A stretch of DNA of 56,925 nt from Myxococcus guangdongensis (GTDB taxonomy: Bacteria; Myxococcota; Myxococcia; Myxococcales; Myxococcaceae). The stretch lies in the NCBI RefSeq assembly GCF_024198255.1, contig NZ_JAJVKW010000027.1, forward strand, positions 1 to 56,925. The letters are read 5' to 3'. A program made the translations under genes and the position numbers. The notes below the pieces were generated by a model that saw only the letters and a list, made by a program, of their open reading frames with translations, had not been told where the DNA came from and ran no database searches. Shown piece after piece: positions 43,656-52,413 of this stretch (within the stretch, counting starts at the first letter, position 1; each line of letters opens with the position of its first letter).

Positions 43656-45116
43656 ATGACCGCCAGGCTGGAGTCGTTCGTCCCCGCTGCCGCGCCGCAA
43701 GCCGTCGCGACGCCAGCGCCCCAAGCCCCGTCCGCCACCGCTGTCGCTCAACGCGAAGCGCGTCGCGCCGCGCACGAGGCGTTGCTCGCCCGATGGAAGG
43801 CCATCGTCGAGGCCGGCGGCGCCGATGCCTGGGCGCAAGGCCAGTTGGTCTCTCGCGGCCTCGCCGTGGGAGAGCTCGACTTCTCCAGCGCCTCGGAAAA
43901 AGAGAAGACGGCGTGGAAGGAGAAGAAGAAGGCCGAGGCGGCCGAGCGTCGCGCGCTGGGGCGCCAGGCCCACGAGGCCTGGAAGGCCACCCACGTGGGG
44001 CACCTGGGTGCCGGGGTCCACTGGGAAGAGGACGGCGGCGCCGACAAGTTCGACATCGCGCACCGTGAGGAGCGCGCCCGCGCCAACGGCCTGCCCGAGC
44101 TGGGCTCCGCGGAGGTGCTGGCCAAGGCGCTGGGGCTGAGCGTCTCCAAGCTGCGCTGGTTCGCGTTCCACCGCGAGGTGGACACCGGCTCGCACTACAT
44201 CAGCTGGGGCATCCCCAAGCGCGACGGCGGGACGCGGACGATTACGTCCCCCAAGCCGGAGCTGAAGGAAGCGCAGCGCTGGGTGCTGTCCAACGTGGTG
44301 GAGCGGCTGCCCGTGCACGGCGCGGCGCACGGCTTCGTCGCGGGGCGCTCCATCCTCACCAACGCGCTCGCGCACCACAGCGCGGATGTCGTGGTGAAGG
44401 TGGACCTGAAGGACTTCTTCCCCTCCGTCACGTGGCGCCGGGTGAAGGGGCTGCTGCGCAAGGGCGGCCTGCCGGAGAACACGTCCACGCTGCTGGCGCT
44501 GATGTCCACGGAGGCCCCGCGCGAGGCGGTGCAGTTCCGCGGCAAGACGCTCTACGTGGCCAAGGGTCCGCGCTCGCTGCCGCAGGGCGCGCCCACGTCG
44601 CCGGGCATCACCAACGCGCTGTGCCTGAAGCTGGACAAGCGCCTGTCCGCGCTGTCGAAGAAGCTGGGCTTCATCTACACGCGCTACGCGGACGACCTCA
44701 CGTTCTCGTGGACGAAGACGAAGCAGCCCAAGGCGCGTCGCGCGCAGGGTGCGCCGGTGGCCGTGCTGCTCGCGCGCGTGAAGGACGTGGTGGAGTCCGA
44801 GGGCTTCCGCGTGCACCCGGAGAAGACGCGGGTGAGCCGCAAGGGCACGCGTCAGCAGGTGACGGGCCTGGTGGTGAACAGGGCCCGTGACGGCGTGGCC
44901 TCCGCCCGCGTGCCGCGCGATGTGGTGCGCCGCCTGCGCGCGGCCATCCACAACCGTCAGAAGGGCAAGCCGGGCCGCGAGGGCGAGTCGCTCGAGCAGC
45001 TCAAGGGCATGGCCGCCTTCGTCTACATGACGGACGAGGCCAAGGGCCGCGCCTTCCTGAAGAGCCTGGAGCAGCTCGAGGCCCGCGAGAAGGAAACGGC
45101 CCCGAAGGCTCCGTGA
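43656..45116 (+). CDS. Retron reverse transcriptase, Mx162 type
   Basis: This 486-residue enzyme makes the branched RNA-DNA msDNA from the adjacent msr-msd. Retron and RT motifs are all present: the retron-specific NAxxH (N236-ALA-H240), motif A DLKDFF (250-255), LPQGAPTSPGITN, the catalytic YADD (344-347), the thumb VTG (402-404) of the VTGLVVN segment, and a basic C-terminus. The N-terminal extension of about 150 residues before the RT core, rich in Ala and Lys/Glu, is typical of myxobacterial retron RTs, and the length is close to what I recall for the Mx162 enzyme. The ATG at 43656 follows GAAGG. It lies downstream of the SWIM gene in the same direction and is the last gene of the unit. 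Confidence 0.95.
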   Translation: MTARLESFVPAAAPQAVATPAPQAPSATAVAQREARRAAHEALLARWKAIVEAGGADAWAQGQLVSRGLAVGELDFSSASEKEKTAWKEKKKAEAAERRALGRQAHEAWKATHVGHLGAGVHWEEDGGADKFDIAHREERARANGLPELGSAEVLAKALGLSVSKLRWFAFHREVDTGSHYISWGIPKRDGGTRTITSPKPELKEAQRWVLSNVVERLPVHGAAHGFVAGRSILTNALAHHSADVVVKVDLKDFFPSVTWRRVKGLLRKGGLPENTSTLLALMSTEAPREAVQFRGKTLYVAKGPRSLPQGAPTSPGITNALCLKLDKRLSALSKKLGFIYTRYADDLTFSWTKTKQPKARRAQGAPVAVLLARVKDVVESEGFRVHPEKTRVSRKGTRQQVTGLVVNRARDGVASARVPRDVVRRLRAAIHNRQKGKPGREGESLEQLKGMAAFVYMTDEAKGRAFLKSLEQLEAREKETAPKAP

Positions 45117-45217
45117 AGTGATGGCGTCGCGGGCTCGGCGGTAGGTGACTCACCTCCGGGTCCGTCGACAGCCGCCGAAGTCTGAGGCGACTCGCACGCG
45201 CCTTTGAGTCCGTCGGC

Positions 45218-46114
45218 TCAGGGCGCGGGATTCGCCGCGCTCCCCTCCCCGCCTCCGAGCAGCGCCCCGTCGAAGAAGGCGCGCAACCTGCGGGGATACT
45301 CCTGGGGCTCCACGGTGGCGAAGCCGCCATGCCCCGCGCCCTGGATGCGCCACGTCTGCGCGTACTCACGCACGTGGGCGAAGAGCTCATCCGCGAGCGG
45401 CTGACCCGACTCCTCCGTCCCCATCACGATGAACAGGGGCCGGGGGCGGATGTGGTCCACCGCGTCGATGGTGCGCACCTCCTCGATTTGGACTCCGCGC
45501 CGCCAGAACGGCACCAGCGCGCCCGTCTGGGTGATGACGCCGAAGCGCCGGAAGTCATACGCCGCCGCGAGCCACAGCGTGTTGAACGGGGACAGGAGCA
45601 CCACCGCGCGCACGTCCGGGTCCTTCGCGGCCACCTCCGCCACCGCGGCGGAGCCAATCGAGAATCCCAGCGCGCCCACCTTCGCCGGGTCCACGTCGGG
45701 CCGGGCCCGCACGTACTCCAGCGCGGCCCGCACGTCCCGCCGCTCCAAGTCGCCCCATGTGGACGTCTCGCCCTGACTTCCGCCGTGCGCGCGCAGGTCG
45801 AACAGGAGCACGCCATAGCCCGCGTCCCGCAGGATGCGCGCCTCCGGCAACACATCCGCGCGCGTCTGTGAAAGGCCGTGCGTCATCACCACCGCGGCGC
45901 GGTTCCTCGAGGGCACGTACCACCCGCGCAATTCCAGCCCGTCCGAGGTGAAAAGGCGCACGTCCTGCGCGTCCGCGAAGTCCGCGGGGCGCTCCGGCGC
46001 CACCCGGGGATAGTGGAAGTACGCCTCCGAGTGCCGCAGCGCCCGAGCGAAGAGCGCCAGGGTCGCGAGCACCCCCAACGCCACCACCGCCGCCACGACT
46101 CGCCGCCACTTCAT
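45218..46114 (-). CDS. Membrane-anchored alpha/beta hydrolase
   Basis: This 298-residue protein has one N-terminal transmembrane segment (VVAAVVALGVLATLALFA), then an alpha/beta-hydrolase domain: MTHGLSQTR (78-85), FDLRAHGGSQG (105-115) and nucleophile GFSIG (150-154, Ser152). The late histidine is in GAGHGG. At the usual acid position there is GTEES rather than a clear aspartate, so the acid may be glutamate or another residue. It resembles the YfhR/BEM46/ABHD17 group, probably an esterase or thioesterase on the periplasmic side, but the topology is uncertain. It is convergent with the retron RT gene and divergent from the GMC oxidoreductase. Confidence 0.8.
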   Translation of the reverse strand: MKWRRVVAAVVALGVLATLALFARALRHSEAYFHYPRVAPERPADFADAQDVRLFTSDGLELRGWYVPSRNRAAVVMTHGLSQTRADVLPEARILRDAGYGVLLFDLRAHGGSQGETSTWGDLERRDVRAALEYVRARPDVDPAKVGALGFSIGSAAVAEVAAKDPDVRAVVLLSPFNTLWLAAAYDFRRFGVITQTGALVPFWRRGVQIEEVRTIDAVDHIRPRPLFIVMGTEESGQPLADELFAHVREYAQTWRIQGAGHGGFATVEPQEYPRRLRAFFDGALLGGGEGSAANPAP

Positions 46115-46282
46115 GCAACACCTTCCCCGGGCATCCCCCGGCTGCTCGCCCGAGCCTCACGCGAGTCACTCGCGACACAGGCGGGCGTCCAATGGTCAAG
46201 CTCGCGCGCCGCAGCTTACACTGCGCCGAATCAACTCGCGGTGCGTCACGCCGCGCATCCCCTTTGCACTCGCCGGGTCGCT

Positions 46283-47809
46283 GTGAGCACGTCCAAGAAG
46301 ACTTTCGATGCGGTGGTGGTGGGCTCCGGCGCGTGCGGTGGCTGGGCGGCCAAGCAGCTCACCGAGGCGGGGCTGAACGTCCTGGTGCTGGAGGCGGGGC
46401 GCAGCAACCAGGCGGACAAGCTGCTGTGGGTGATGCACCGGGTCCGCCAGAAGCTCTTCCGCTACCAGGCGGAGACGGACAGCGCGCGCAAGCAGCGCCA
46501 GTCGGTGCAGTCCACCACCTTCGCGTGGCCCTTCCATCCGCACGCCTTCGTGGATGACGTCGACAACCCGTACACCACGCCGAAGGACGCGCCCTTCACG
46601 TGGATTCGCGCGCGGCAGGTGGGCGGACGCACCTCGGTGAAGGCGCACGGCCGCCAGTTCTACCGGCTGTCGGACTTCAACTTCAAAGCAGGCGGGCGCG
46701 ACGGTCAGGGCCCGGACTGGCCCCTGTCGCTGGCGGACCTGGCGCCGCACTACGAGACGGTGGAGCGGTGGATGGGCCTCCACGGCAACACGGACGGGCT
46801 GGACACGCTGCCCGACTCCATCTTCGCCGCGTCCATCGCGATGAACCCGGCCGAGCAGCGCCTGAAGGAGCGCGTGGAGCGCCGCTGGCCCGAGCGCCGC
46901 GTCGTCGTGCGCCGCACCGCGGGCGCCCCCGTCACCATCCCCGCCGCGCTCAAGACGGGCCGGCTCACCCTGCGCACGCACGCGGTGGTGGACCAGGTGC
47001 TGCACGACGCGAAGACGAACAAAGTCACCGGCGTGCGGTACATCGACTCGGACACGGGCAAGACGCACGAGGCCCACGGCCGCGTGGTCATCCTGGCCGC
47101 GGGGACCATCGAGACGACGCGCCTCATGCTGCACTCGAAGAGCGCCGCGTTCCCGGAGGGCCTGGGCAATTCGTCGGGGCAGCTGGGCCGCAACCTGATG
47201 GACCACACGTACCTGCTCGGCATCGAGGCGAAGATGAACCTGCCCGCCTCCGAGCAGCGCGCCGAGCAGAGCTGGGCGTACATCCCCCAGTTCCGCAACG
47301 TCACGACCAACGCGGAGGGCTTCTCGCGCGGCTACGGCGTGCAGGTGTTCACCTTCGGGGACTCGTGCCACTTCGTGCCCTTCGGGGAGATGGTGCCGCG
47401 CGCGGACAACCGCGTGACGTTGAACCCCACCGTGAAGGACCGCTGGGGGATTCCCGCGGCGCACATCGAGTGCCGTCACTCGGACAACGAGCTGCGCATG
47501 AGCGCGGACGCCGTGGCCGCCTGCCAGGAGATGATGAAGGAGGCGGGCTTCACGGTGGAGAAGGTGAACGACACCCTGTCCACGCCGGGCATGGCCATCC
47601 ACGAGGTGGGCACCGCGCGCATGGGCACAAGCCCCAGCACCTCCGTGCTCAACGCGTGGAACCAGAGCTGGGACGTGCCCAACCTCTTCGTGATGGACGG
47701 CTCGGCGTTCCCCTCGCAGGGACCGCAGAACCCCACGCTGACGATGATGGCCCTGGCCGTGCGAGCCAGCGCGCACCTGGTCAGCGAGCTCAAGGCCGGC
47801 AGGCTCTGA
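46283..47809 (+). CDS. GMC-family FAD-dependent oxidoreductase
   Basis: This is a 508-residue flavoenzyme. The N-terminus holds the ADP-binding fold VVVGSGACGGWAAKQL (GxGxxG), and VLVLEAG ends the second strand. The C-terminus has the GMC signature with the histidine of HEVGTARMG (about residue 442) and the asparagine of QNPTLT (about 482) as the usual active-site pair. Its distribution of motifs fits choline or glucose dehydrogenase-type GMC enzymes acting on an alcohol or sugar. There is no export signal. I chose GTG at 46283 because it directly precedes the flavin fold; no strong ribosome-binding site is visible. Confidence 0.88.
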   Translation: MSTSKKTFDAVVVGSGACGGWAAKQLTEAGLNVLVLEAGRSNQADKLLWVMHRVRQKLFRYQAETDSARKQRQSVQSTTFAWPFHPHAFVDDVDNPYTTPKDAPFTWIRARQVGGRTSVKAHGRQFYRLSDFNFKAGGRDGQGPDWPLSLADLAPHYETVERWMGLHGNTDGLDTLPDSIFAASIAMNPAEQRLKERVERRWPERRVVVRRTAGAPVTIPAALKTGRLTLRTHAVVDQVLHDAKTNKVTGVRYIDSDTGKTHEAHGRVVILAAGTIETTRLMLHSKSAAFPEGLGNSSGQLGRNLMDHTYLLGIEAKMNLPASEQRAEQSWAYIPQFRNVTTNAEGFSRGYGVQVFTFGDSCHFVPFGEMVPRADNRVTLNPTVKDRWGIPAAHIECRHSDNELRMSADAVAACQEMMKEAGFTVEKVNDTLSTPGMAIHEVGTARMGTSPSTSVLNAWNQSWDVPNLFVMDGSAFPSQGPQNPTLTMMALAVRASAHLVSELKAGRL

Positions 47810-47820
47810 CGCGCACGGAG

Positions 47821-47852
47821 GACACGGCCACGCACTGGAAGGTGGCCGTGTC
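47821..47852. terminator. Bidirectional hairpin terminator
   Basis: A perfect 11-bp stem, GACACGGCCAC (47821-47831) and GTGGCCGTGTC (47842-47852), has a 10-base loop. It lies between two convergent stops, that of the GMC oxidoreductase (47809) and that of the 48-residue membrane peptide (47873). No long T-run follows, as is common at this GC content. Confidence 0.65.
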
Positions 47853-47872
47853 TCCTCGCGCCGTCACGGGCC

Positions 47873-48019
47873 TCAGGTCTTGGGGCCGGGGCCCTGGCCC
47901 TCGTACTTCTTCTGCTTCTCGCGCAGGCTGAGCCGCGAGCTCCACATCGCCGGTGTCATCACCACGATGAGCAGCGTGAGCAGCACCGTTCCAATCATCA
48001 GCTCCCAAATCATGTCCAT
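47873..48019 (-). CDS. 48-residue single-pass membrane peptide
   Basis: Reading from the ATG at 48019 gives a 48-residue peptide with one hydrophobic helix (LMIGTVLLTLLIVVMT) and a basic cytoplasmic tail (LSLREKQKKYEGQ) ending in GPGPKT. The topology is probably N-out, C-in. It does not match a family I recognise. A hairpin terminator follows its stop. The ribosome-binding site is weak (GAAGAG 8-13 bases upstream), and a second ATG lies two codons in. Confidence 0.6.
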   Translation of the reverse strand: MDMIWELMIGTVLLTLLIVVMTPAMWSSRLSLREKQKKYEGQGPGPKT

Positions 48020-48226
48020 GGCTTCGCTCTTCTGGATTCTTCAGACCGACTGACTGCCATGCCGGGGAGAGCGAACGACTCGCGCACCCGGCTCCTCAGG
48101 GACACTCCGAGGGCGGCACGCCTTCCGTGGGCACACGGACGCGCGCAACCCAGGCGCGAGGCGGCCTTCGCGTGACTCCCGTGGGACTTCAGCGGGAGGA
48201 CGCGACGTCGCCGCGCGCCGGAGCGC

Positions 48227-48640
48227 TCAGATGAGGAGCGTGCGGATGCGGAGGAAGACAGGCGGTCCCTGGGCGGGAGGCACCTCCCACCAGGAGAGCG
48301 AGCGCTGAGGCACCCACTCCGGCGGACGAGGAGCCGCCCAGGCGACCGGGAGCAGCACGGGAGGCGCCACGACGAAGGGCGCTCCACTGGAGCCACCCGC
48401 CTCGGTGGGCGCGGGCAAATCCCAGTGCGGCTCCTCGCAGCAGTTCCAGCTCAGCGCCGGGCCGTCGGGCGAGGAGGAGGCCTTGTGGCCGCCTTCCTTC
48501 TCGTGCTCGTGGCAGCGGCACTTGGTGGCGCGGGTCGCGACCTGCTTCTCGCAGTAGTGCCCCAGGCCCGCGACGCCGCTGGCCAGGACCTGCCAGCCGA
48601 CGAGCAACACGAGCGTGAGGATGCGGGACAGTCCGGACAC
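48227..48640 (-). CDS. Exported Cys/His-rich small protein
   Basis: This 137-residue protein begins with a signal sequence (GLSRILTLVLLVGWQVLASGVAG). The mature part starts with a Cys/His cluster that could bind metal: HYC, then KCRCHEHEKEGGH, then NCCEEPHW. The C-terminal half is Pro/Trp-rich. I do not recognise a family. The start is uncertain: a GTG at 48640 is chosen because it begins the signal peptide and lies just after a good promoter (48678-48650). A longer frame to 48721 adds a 27-residue arginine-rich stretch with no signal character. Confidence 0.6.
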   Translation of the reverse strand: MSGLSRILTLVLLVGWQVLASGVAGLGHYCEKQVATRATKCRCHEHEKEGGHKASSSPDGPALSWNCCEEPHWDLPAPTEAGGSSGAPFVVAPPVLLPVAWAAPRPPEWVPQRSLSWWEVPPAQGPPVFLRIRTLLI

Positions 48641-48649
48641 GATGCTTCG

Positions 48650-48678
48650 GGTATACGCCGCGCGTGGGTCCGCCGCAA
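48650..48678 (-). promoter_or_regulatory. Predicted sigma70 promoter for the Cys/His-rich protein
   Basis: On the minus strand TTGCGG (48678-48673) and TATACC (48655-48650) are separated by 17 bases. Transcription would start about 3 bases before the GTG at 48640, so the message would be almost leaderless. This agrees with the lack of a ribosome-binding site there. Confidence 0.4.
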
Positions 48679-48735
48679 CGCGAGGCCCGGGGGTGCGACG
48701 TTCCGCCCTGACAGACCCCATTCGGGCAGCTCGTT

Positions 48736-49881
48736 TCAGTACAAGAGGCCCTTCTGCGGCTGCACGGGCTGGGGCAGCTCCGTCTCGCCCAGCATCTGCC
48801 GCAGGTTGATTTCGATGGTCCGGCTGAGGGCCGTCATCGGCGTGTCGCTGACGTCGTCCTCGAAGGGCGTCTCGATGTCGCGGCCCACCGCGTCCAGGCC
48901 GATGAAGAGGAACGCGATGATGGCGGTGACGATGGGCATGAGCCAGCCCAGCTCCTCGACGACGCCGAGCGGCAGCAGGACCAGGTAGGCGCGCGTCATC
49001 ACGTACAGGAGGATGTCGTACTGCCGGGGCAGCGGCGTGTTCTTGATGCGCTCACAGGCGCCGAGGAGGTTCGTCATCTCGGACAGCGTGCGGTCCATCG
49101 TCACGTGGAGGAAGACGACCTTCTGCGGGTCGGAGACCTGGCCGTAGATGCGGCGCAGGCGGGTGGCCATCCACAGGAGGATGGCGGAGGGGATGTTGTG
49201 CTCCTCGCGCAGGGCCTCGATGACGGCGGGCCGGAAGAAGCGGACGATTTCGGGCAGCGGGTCCTGGCGGCGCAGGTGGCAGCGCAGCGCGTGCACGAAG
49301 CCCATCTGCGCGTAGACGAGCTCGCGCGCGTCCTCGGTGATGCTCTCCACCATCTTGGTGATGATGCCCCGCTGCTCCTCGGGCGGAGTCTCCAGGACGG
49401 CGATGTGCTCCAGGGAGACCTTGGCGTCGGTGGGCATGCGCGCCTGGCCGAACCTGTCGCGCACGGCGCCGTCGCTCGCGCGCGGGCCCCTCACGGTGCC
49501 GGGTCGGTCCACGGCGGTGCGCAACAGGCGCGAGGGCACGGCCGCGAGCTCCACCTCGGAGAGCGGCTCCTCCTGCGTGGTGCCGGGCCGAGGCAGCAGC
49601 GTGAGGACCTGTCGGGCGAAGGAGCGCGACCAGTTCACCACGCCGCCCCACAGCGTGCGCGCCTCCCACCAGCGGTCGTAGGCGGAGTTGTTGCGGAAGG
49701 CGAGCAGCACGCCGAGCGCCGCCGCGAGCACGGTGATGGGCAGCGCGGGCACCGCCAACCAGGACGCGCCATACGCGCGGTAGCCCACGATGATGGCGAG
49801 CGCGAAGAGGACGTGCAGGGTGACGGGTAGGCCCGTGTAACGCAGGATGATGCGCCAGGACAGACGCCGACCGACAATCAT
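48736..49881 (-). CDS. Bestrophin-like (UPF0187) membrane channel protein
   Basis: This 381-residue membrane protein fits the bacterial bestrophin/UPF0187 family. Two transmembrane helices lie near the N-terminus (GLPVTLHVLFALAIIVGY and PALPITVLAAALGVLLAF), followed by the conserved F-R-N-N-S-A-Y-D-R-W-W-E-A-R segment (about 64-77). A helical cytoplasmic part follows, then two more transmembrane helices (YLVLLPLGVVEELGW and IVTAIIAFLFIGLDAVG). It ends with the family's D-I-E-x-P-F motif. Bestrophins form pentameric anion or cation channels. The ATG at 49881 has GGAG ten bases upstream. It appears to be a single-gene unit. Confidence 0.85.
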   Translation of the reverse strand: MIVGRRLSWRIILRYTGLPVTLHVLFALAIIVGYRAYGASWLAVPALPITVLAAALGVLLAFRNNSAYDRWWEARTLWGGVVNWSRSFARQVLTLLPRPGTTQEEPLSEVELAAVPSRLLRTAVDRPGTVRGPRASDGAVRDRFGQARMPTDAKVSLEHIAVLETPPEEQRGIITKMVESITEDARELVYAQMGFVHALRCHLRRQDPLPEIVRFFRPAVIEALREEHNIPSAILLWMATRLRRIYGQVSDPQKVVFLHVTMDRTLSEMTNLLGACERIKNTPLPRQYDILLYVMTRAYLVLLPLGVVEELGWLMPIVTAIIAFLFIGLDAVGRDIETPFEDDVSDTPMTALSRTIEINLRQMLGETELPQPVQPQKGLLY

Positions 49882-50035
49882 CGCGAGGGGACTCCGAGGA
49901 CGAGGTTGCGCCGCGCGGAGCGTGTAGTGACGACGACCGGGGCTGACAACGGCGGGCGCCGGACTGTCACCCGGATGTGTCACGCACCAGCGCGGACCCG
50001 AGTCCCGAGTGTCCTCAAGCGAGCAGAGTCCACCG

Positions 50036-51667
50036 TCAGCGCCGTGAGCCGCGAGCTCCCAGCACCGCGCCGCCGAGCAGCGCCACCGCGCACACCAGCG
50101 CGACAGGGCCCAACCAGTGGCCCCAGGTGAGCGCCAGCGTGGACAGCCCGGGAGACGCGGGCACCCGCATGACCTGGGTGCCTCGCTGCGCGTCGGCGAT
50201 TTCGGAGAGGACCTCACCGGACGCGTCGATGAGCGCGGACACACCGGAGTTCGTCACGCGCACCTGCGGCCTGCGCGTCTCGATGCTGCGGAAGATGGCG
50301 TGCGTCAGGTGCATCCTCGGGCCCGGCGAGCCGGTGAACCACGAGTCGTTGCTCAGTGTGACGAGCAGGTCCGCGCCCTGCCGCACCTGCTCCGCGACAT
50401 GGGACGGGAAGACGGTGTCGTAGCAGATGAGCGGCGCGACCTTCAGCACGCGTCCATCCCGCCGGCGCAGCGACAACGTCCGAGGCCCTGGGCCCGGTGT
50501 CCAGCGTCCCGTCCACGGCAGCCACTCGCGCAACGTCGGCGAGTCGAGGGTGTCGGGCACCCACTCCGTCAGCGGGAAGAGCTTCGACTTGCGATACACC
50601 GTGCGCTCGGGAGCGGCACCTTCACGAGTGGGGGGCGCGAGGAACATGGCGGCGTTGAACTCACGGCCGTCCTCGACGTCGTACGAGCCGAACACGAGCG
50701 GCACGTTCCGCGCGGCGACGTAGCCGGCAATCTCCGCGTCGAGCTCCGCGCCCGCCTCGCTCTTGGGGACACCAAAGGGCGTCGGGTACACCGTCTCCGG
50801 CCACACGAGCACGTCGAGCGGCGCCTCACGCAGGAGCGCATCCGACAGCGCGTAGTGTGTGTCGAGCACCGTGCGCACCACCTCGTACGCGCCCATCTCC
50901 GCCTTGAGCTTCTCGTAGTTCGTGATGTTCGCCTGCACCGCGCCCACCACGAGCGCCGGCGTCGCGTCCGTCGCCGCGCGCACCTGGGACAGCCGCAAGG
51001 CCCCGTAGCCCGTCAGCCCCATGAGCAACACCACCGCCACGCCCAGAGGACGCAGCGCGCGCGCCACGCCTCGAGCGCGGAAGACCCGCACCGTGCCGAG
51101 CAGACACTCGTTGACCGCCAGGAGCACGAGCGTGAGCCCCGCCGCGCCCGCCACATCACCGAACTGCCGCAGCCGCTCCGAGTAGACGAAGCCCTGTCCC
51201 AGCGTGTCCGAGAACAGCTTGGGCGCGAGCCACTCGACGCCCACGTACACGAGCACGCTCGTCACGGCGGGCAGCCACGCGGCGCGCTCGCCCACGGCGC
51301 GGCGGGCCAGGTGACGTGCGAGCGCGGTGAGCACGAACTGGGGTTGGAACACGGGCGCGAGCAGCAGCATGGCGCCCCAGCACAGCCACCTGGGCGCGCC
51401 CGAGTAGCCCTGGAGCGCGGTGGGGAACCAGTGGAACACCGTGGCGCAGAACGTGACGCTGAGCCCCACGCCGAGCGCCAGGGCCTCCTTCGACGAGCGC
51501 GCGCGGTCCACGGCCGCGAGCCAGAACGTGAGGGCCACCCACCCCAGCGCGGTCCACGGCGAGACGAGGGACGAGAAGGCCCACAGCGACACGGTGGTGA
51601 GCGCGACGGCGACCAGCGCGTCGGCCAGGTGTCTTCCGGGCGAGGGCTCCAGACGGCCGAGCTTCAA
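50036..51667 (-). CDS. lnt: Apolipoprotein N-acyltransferase
   Basis: This is a 543-residue inner-membrane enzyme with about six to seven N-terminal transmembrane helices, then a nitrilase-fold domain on the periplasmic side. The catalytic triad is visible: Glu in WPETVYPTPF (about 290), Lys in RKSKLFPLTEW (about 359) and Cys in APLICYDTVFP (about 414). The nearby NDSWFTGSPGP and a C-terminal transmembrane helix also fit. It adds the third acyl chain to lipoproteins, relevant here because several lipoproteins are encoded in the window. The start is TTG at 51667, overlapping the stop of the upstream gene (TTGA); no better start lies close by. Confidence 0.92.
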   Translation of the reverse strand: MKLGRLEPSPGRHLADALVAVALTTVSLWAFSSLVSPWTALGWVALTFWLAAVDRARSSKEALALGVGLSVTFCATVFHWFPTALQGYSGAPRWLCWGAMLLLAPVFQPQFVLTALARHLARRAVGERAAWLPAVTSVLVYVGVEWLAPKLFSDTLGQGFVYSERLRQFGDVAGAAGLTLVLLAVNECLLGTVRVFRARGVARALRPLGVAVVLLMGLTGYGALRLSQVRAATDATPALVVGAVQANITNYEKLKAEMGAYEVVRTVLDTHYALSDALLREAPLDVLVWPETVYPTPFGVPKSEAGAELDAEIAGYVAARNVPLVFGSYDVEDGREFNAAMFLAPPTREGAAPERTVYRKSKLFPLTEWVPDTLDSPTLREWLPWTGRWTPGPGPRTLSLRRRDGRVLKVAPLICYDTVFPSHVAEQVRQGADLLVTLSNDSWFTGSPGPRMHLTHAIFRSIETRRPQVRVTNSGVSALIDASGEVLSEIADAQRGTQVMRVPASPGLSTLALTWGHWLGPVALVCAVALLGGAVLGARGSRR

Positions 51668-52317
51668 GGCGCGTCCTTGGACTCGTCGGACTTCGGCAGC
51701 TCCAACATGCGCAAGGGCATCCCCGGAGGCGCCAGCTCCTCGGGCACCACGCGGTTCTCCGGCATGGGGATGGGCTGGCCGTTCGCGTCCACCGGCTTGT
51801 GGTCGGGATGGAACATGAGGATGGCCTCGACGCGCTCACCTTCGTCCGTCGACTGGTAGTGGCGCACGTAGCCGGGCGGCAGCTCGAAGTCCTCGGGCAC
51901 GACGATGCCGCGCTTGAGGGGCTTGGTGCCGCGCTTGTACAGCTGGAGTCCCGTGGGCTGCTCCGAGGGCATGTCCGGCTCCGGCGCGGGCGGCGGCGCT
52001 TCTTCGATGGGCGCGGCCATGGCGACAGGCGCCTGGGGAGCCGCTCGCGTCGCGGCGCGAGGCACCGGGGCGCGCGCCACCATGGGAGCGGGCTCGGCGA
52101 CAGGCGCGGGGGCCTCGACGAAAGGAGGCGGAGCCTCGACCTCCACCGCCGAGGCGCTCCACCACAGGCTCACCGCGATGCTCAGCACGGTGAAGACGAG
52201 CGCGCCGCCCACCAGCCACTTCGCCACGCCACCTCCCGAGGAGGGGCGCGAGGCGGCCACGTGGGTGACACCGTCACGGTCGACACGGCGTTCAGGAGAT
52301 GGTTGCTGCGGCCGCAT
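51664..52317 (-). CDS. Single-pass membrane protein with Pro/Ala-rich periplasmic linker, coupled to lnt
   Basis: This 217-residue protein has a basic cytoplasmic tail, one transmembrane helix (VAKWLVGGALVFTVLSIAVSLWW, about 32-54), a Pro/Ala/Glu-rich linker of about 65 residues, and a compact C-terminal domain (about 120-205: LYKRGTKPLKRGIVVPEDFELPPGY and so on) of no family I know. The layout resembles proteins that span the periplasm by a stiff linker. Its stop overlaps the TTG start of lnt, so the two are translated together and may work together at the inner membrane. Confidence 0.65.
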   Translation of the reverse strand: MRPQQPSPERRVDRDGVTHVAASRPSSGGGVAKWLVGGALVFTVLSIAVSLWWSASAVEVEAPPPFVEAPAPVAEPAPMVARAPVPRAATRAAPQAPVAMAAPIEEAPPPAPEPDMPSEQPTGLQLYKRGTKPLKRGIVVPEDFELPPGYVRHYQSTDEGERVEAILMFHPDHKPVDANGQPIPMPENRVVPEELAPPGMPLRMLELPKSDESKDAP

Positions 52318-52413
52318 GCTCGCCGGGAGACCTCCGCGCTGCGTATGCTACGGACAGCCTCTCGCCGAGGCAATTCGGCCACCTGGCCCCCGGCGACCCC
52401 GCTCCCTCGCGCC

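Noticed and set aside
45117..45217. GGTGACTCACC palindrome between the retron RT and the convergent hydrolase
   Set aside because: The stem is only five base pairs and there is no T-run, so it is not a convincing terminator.
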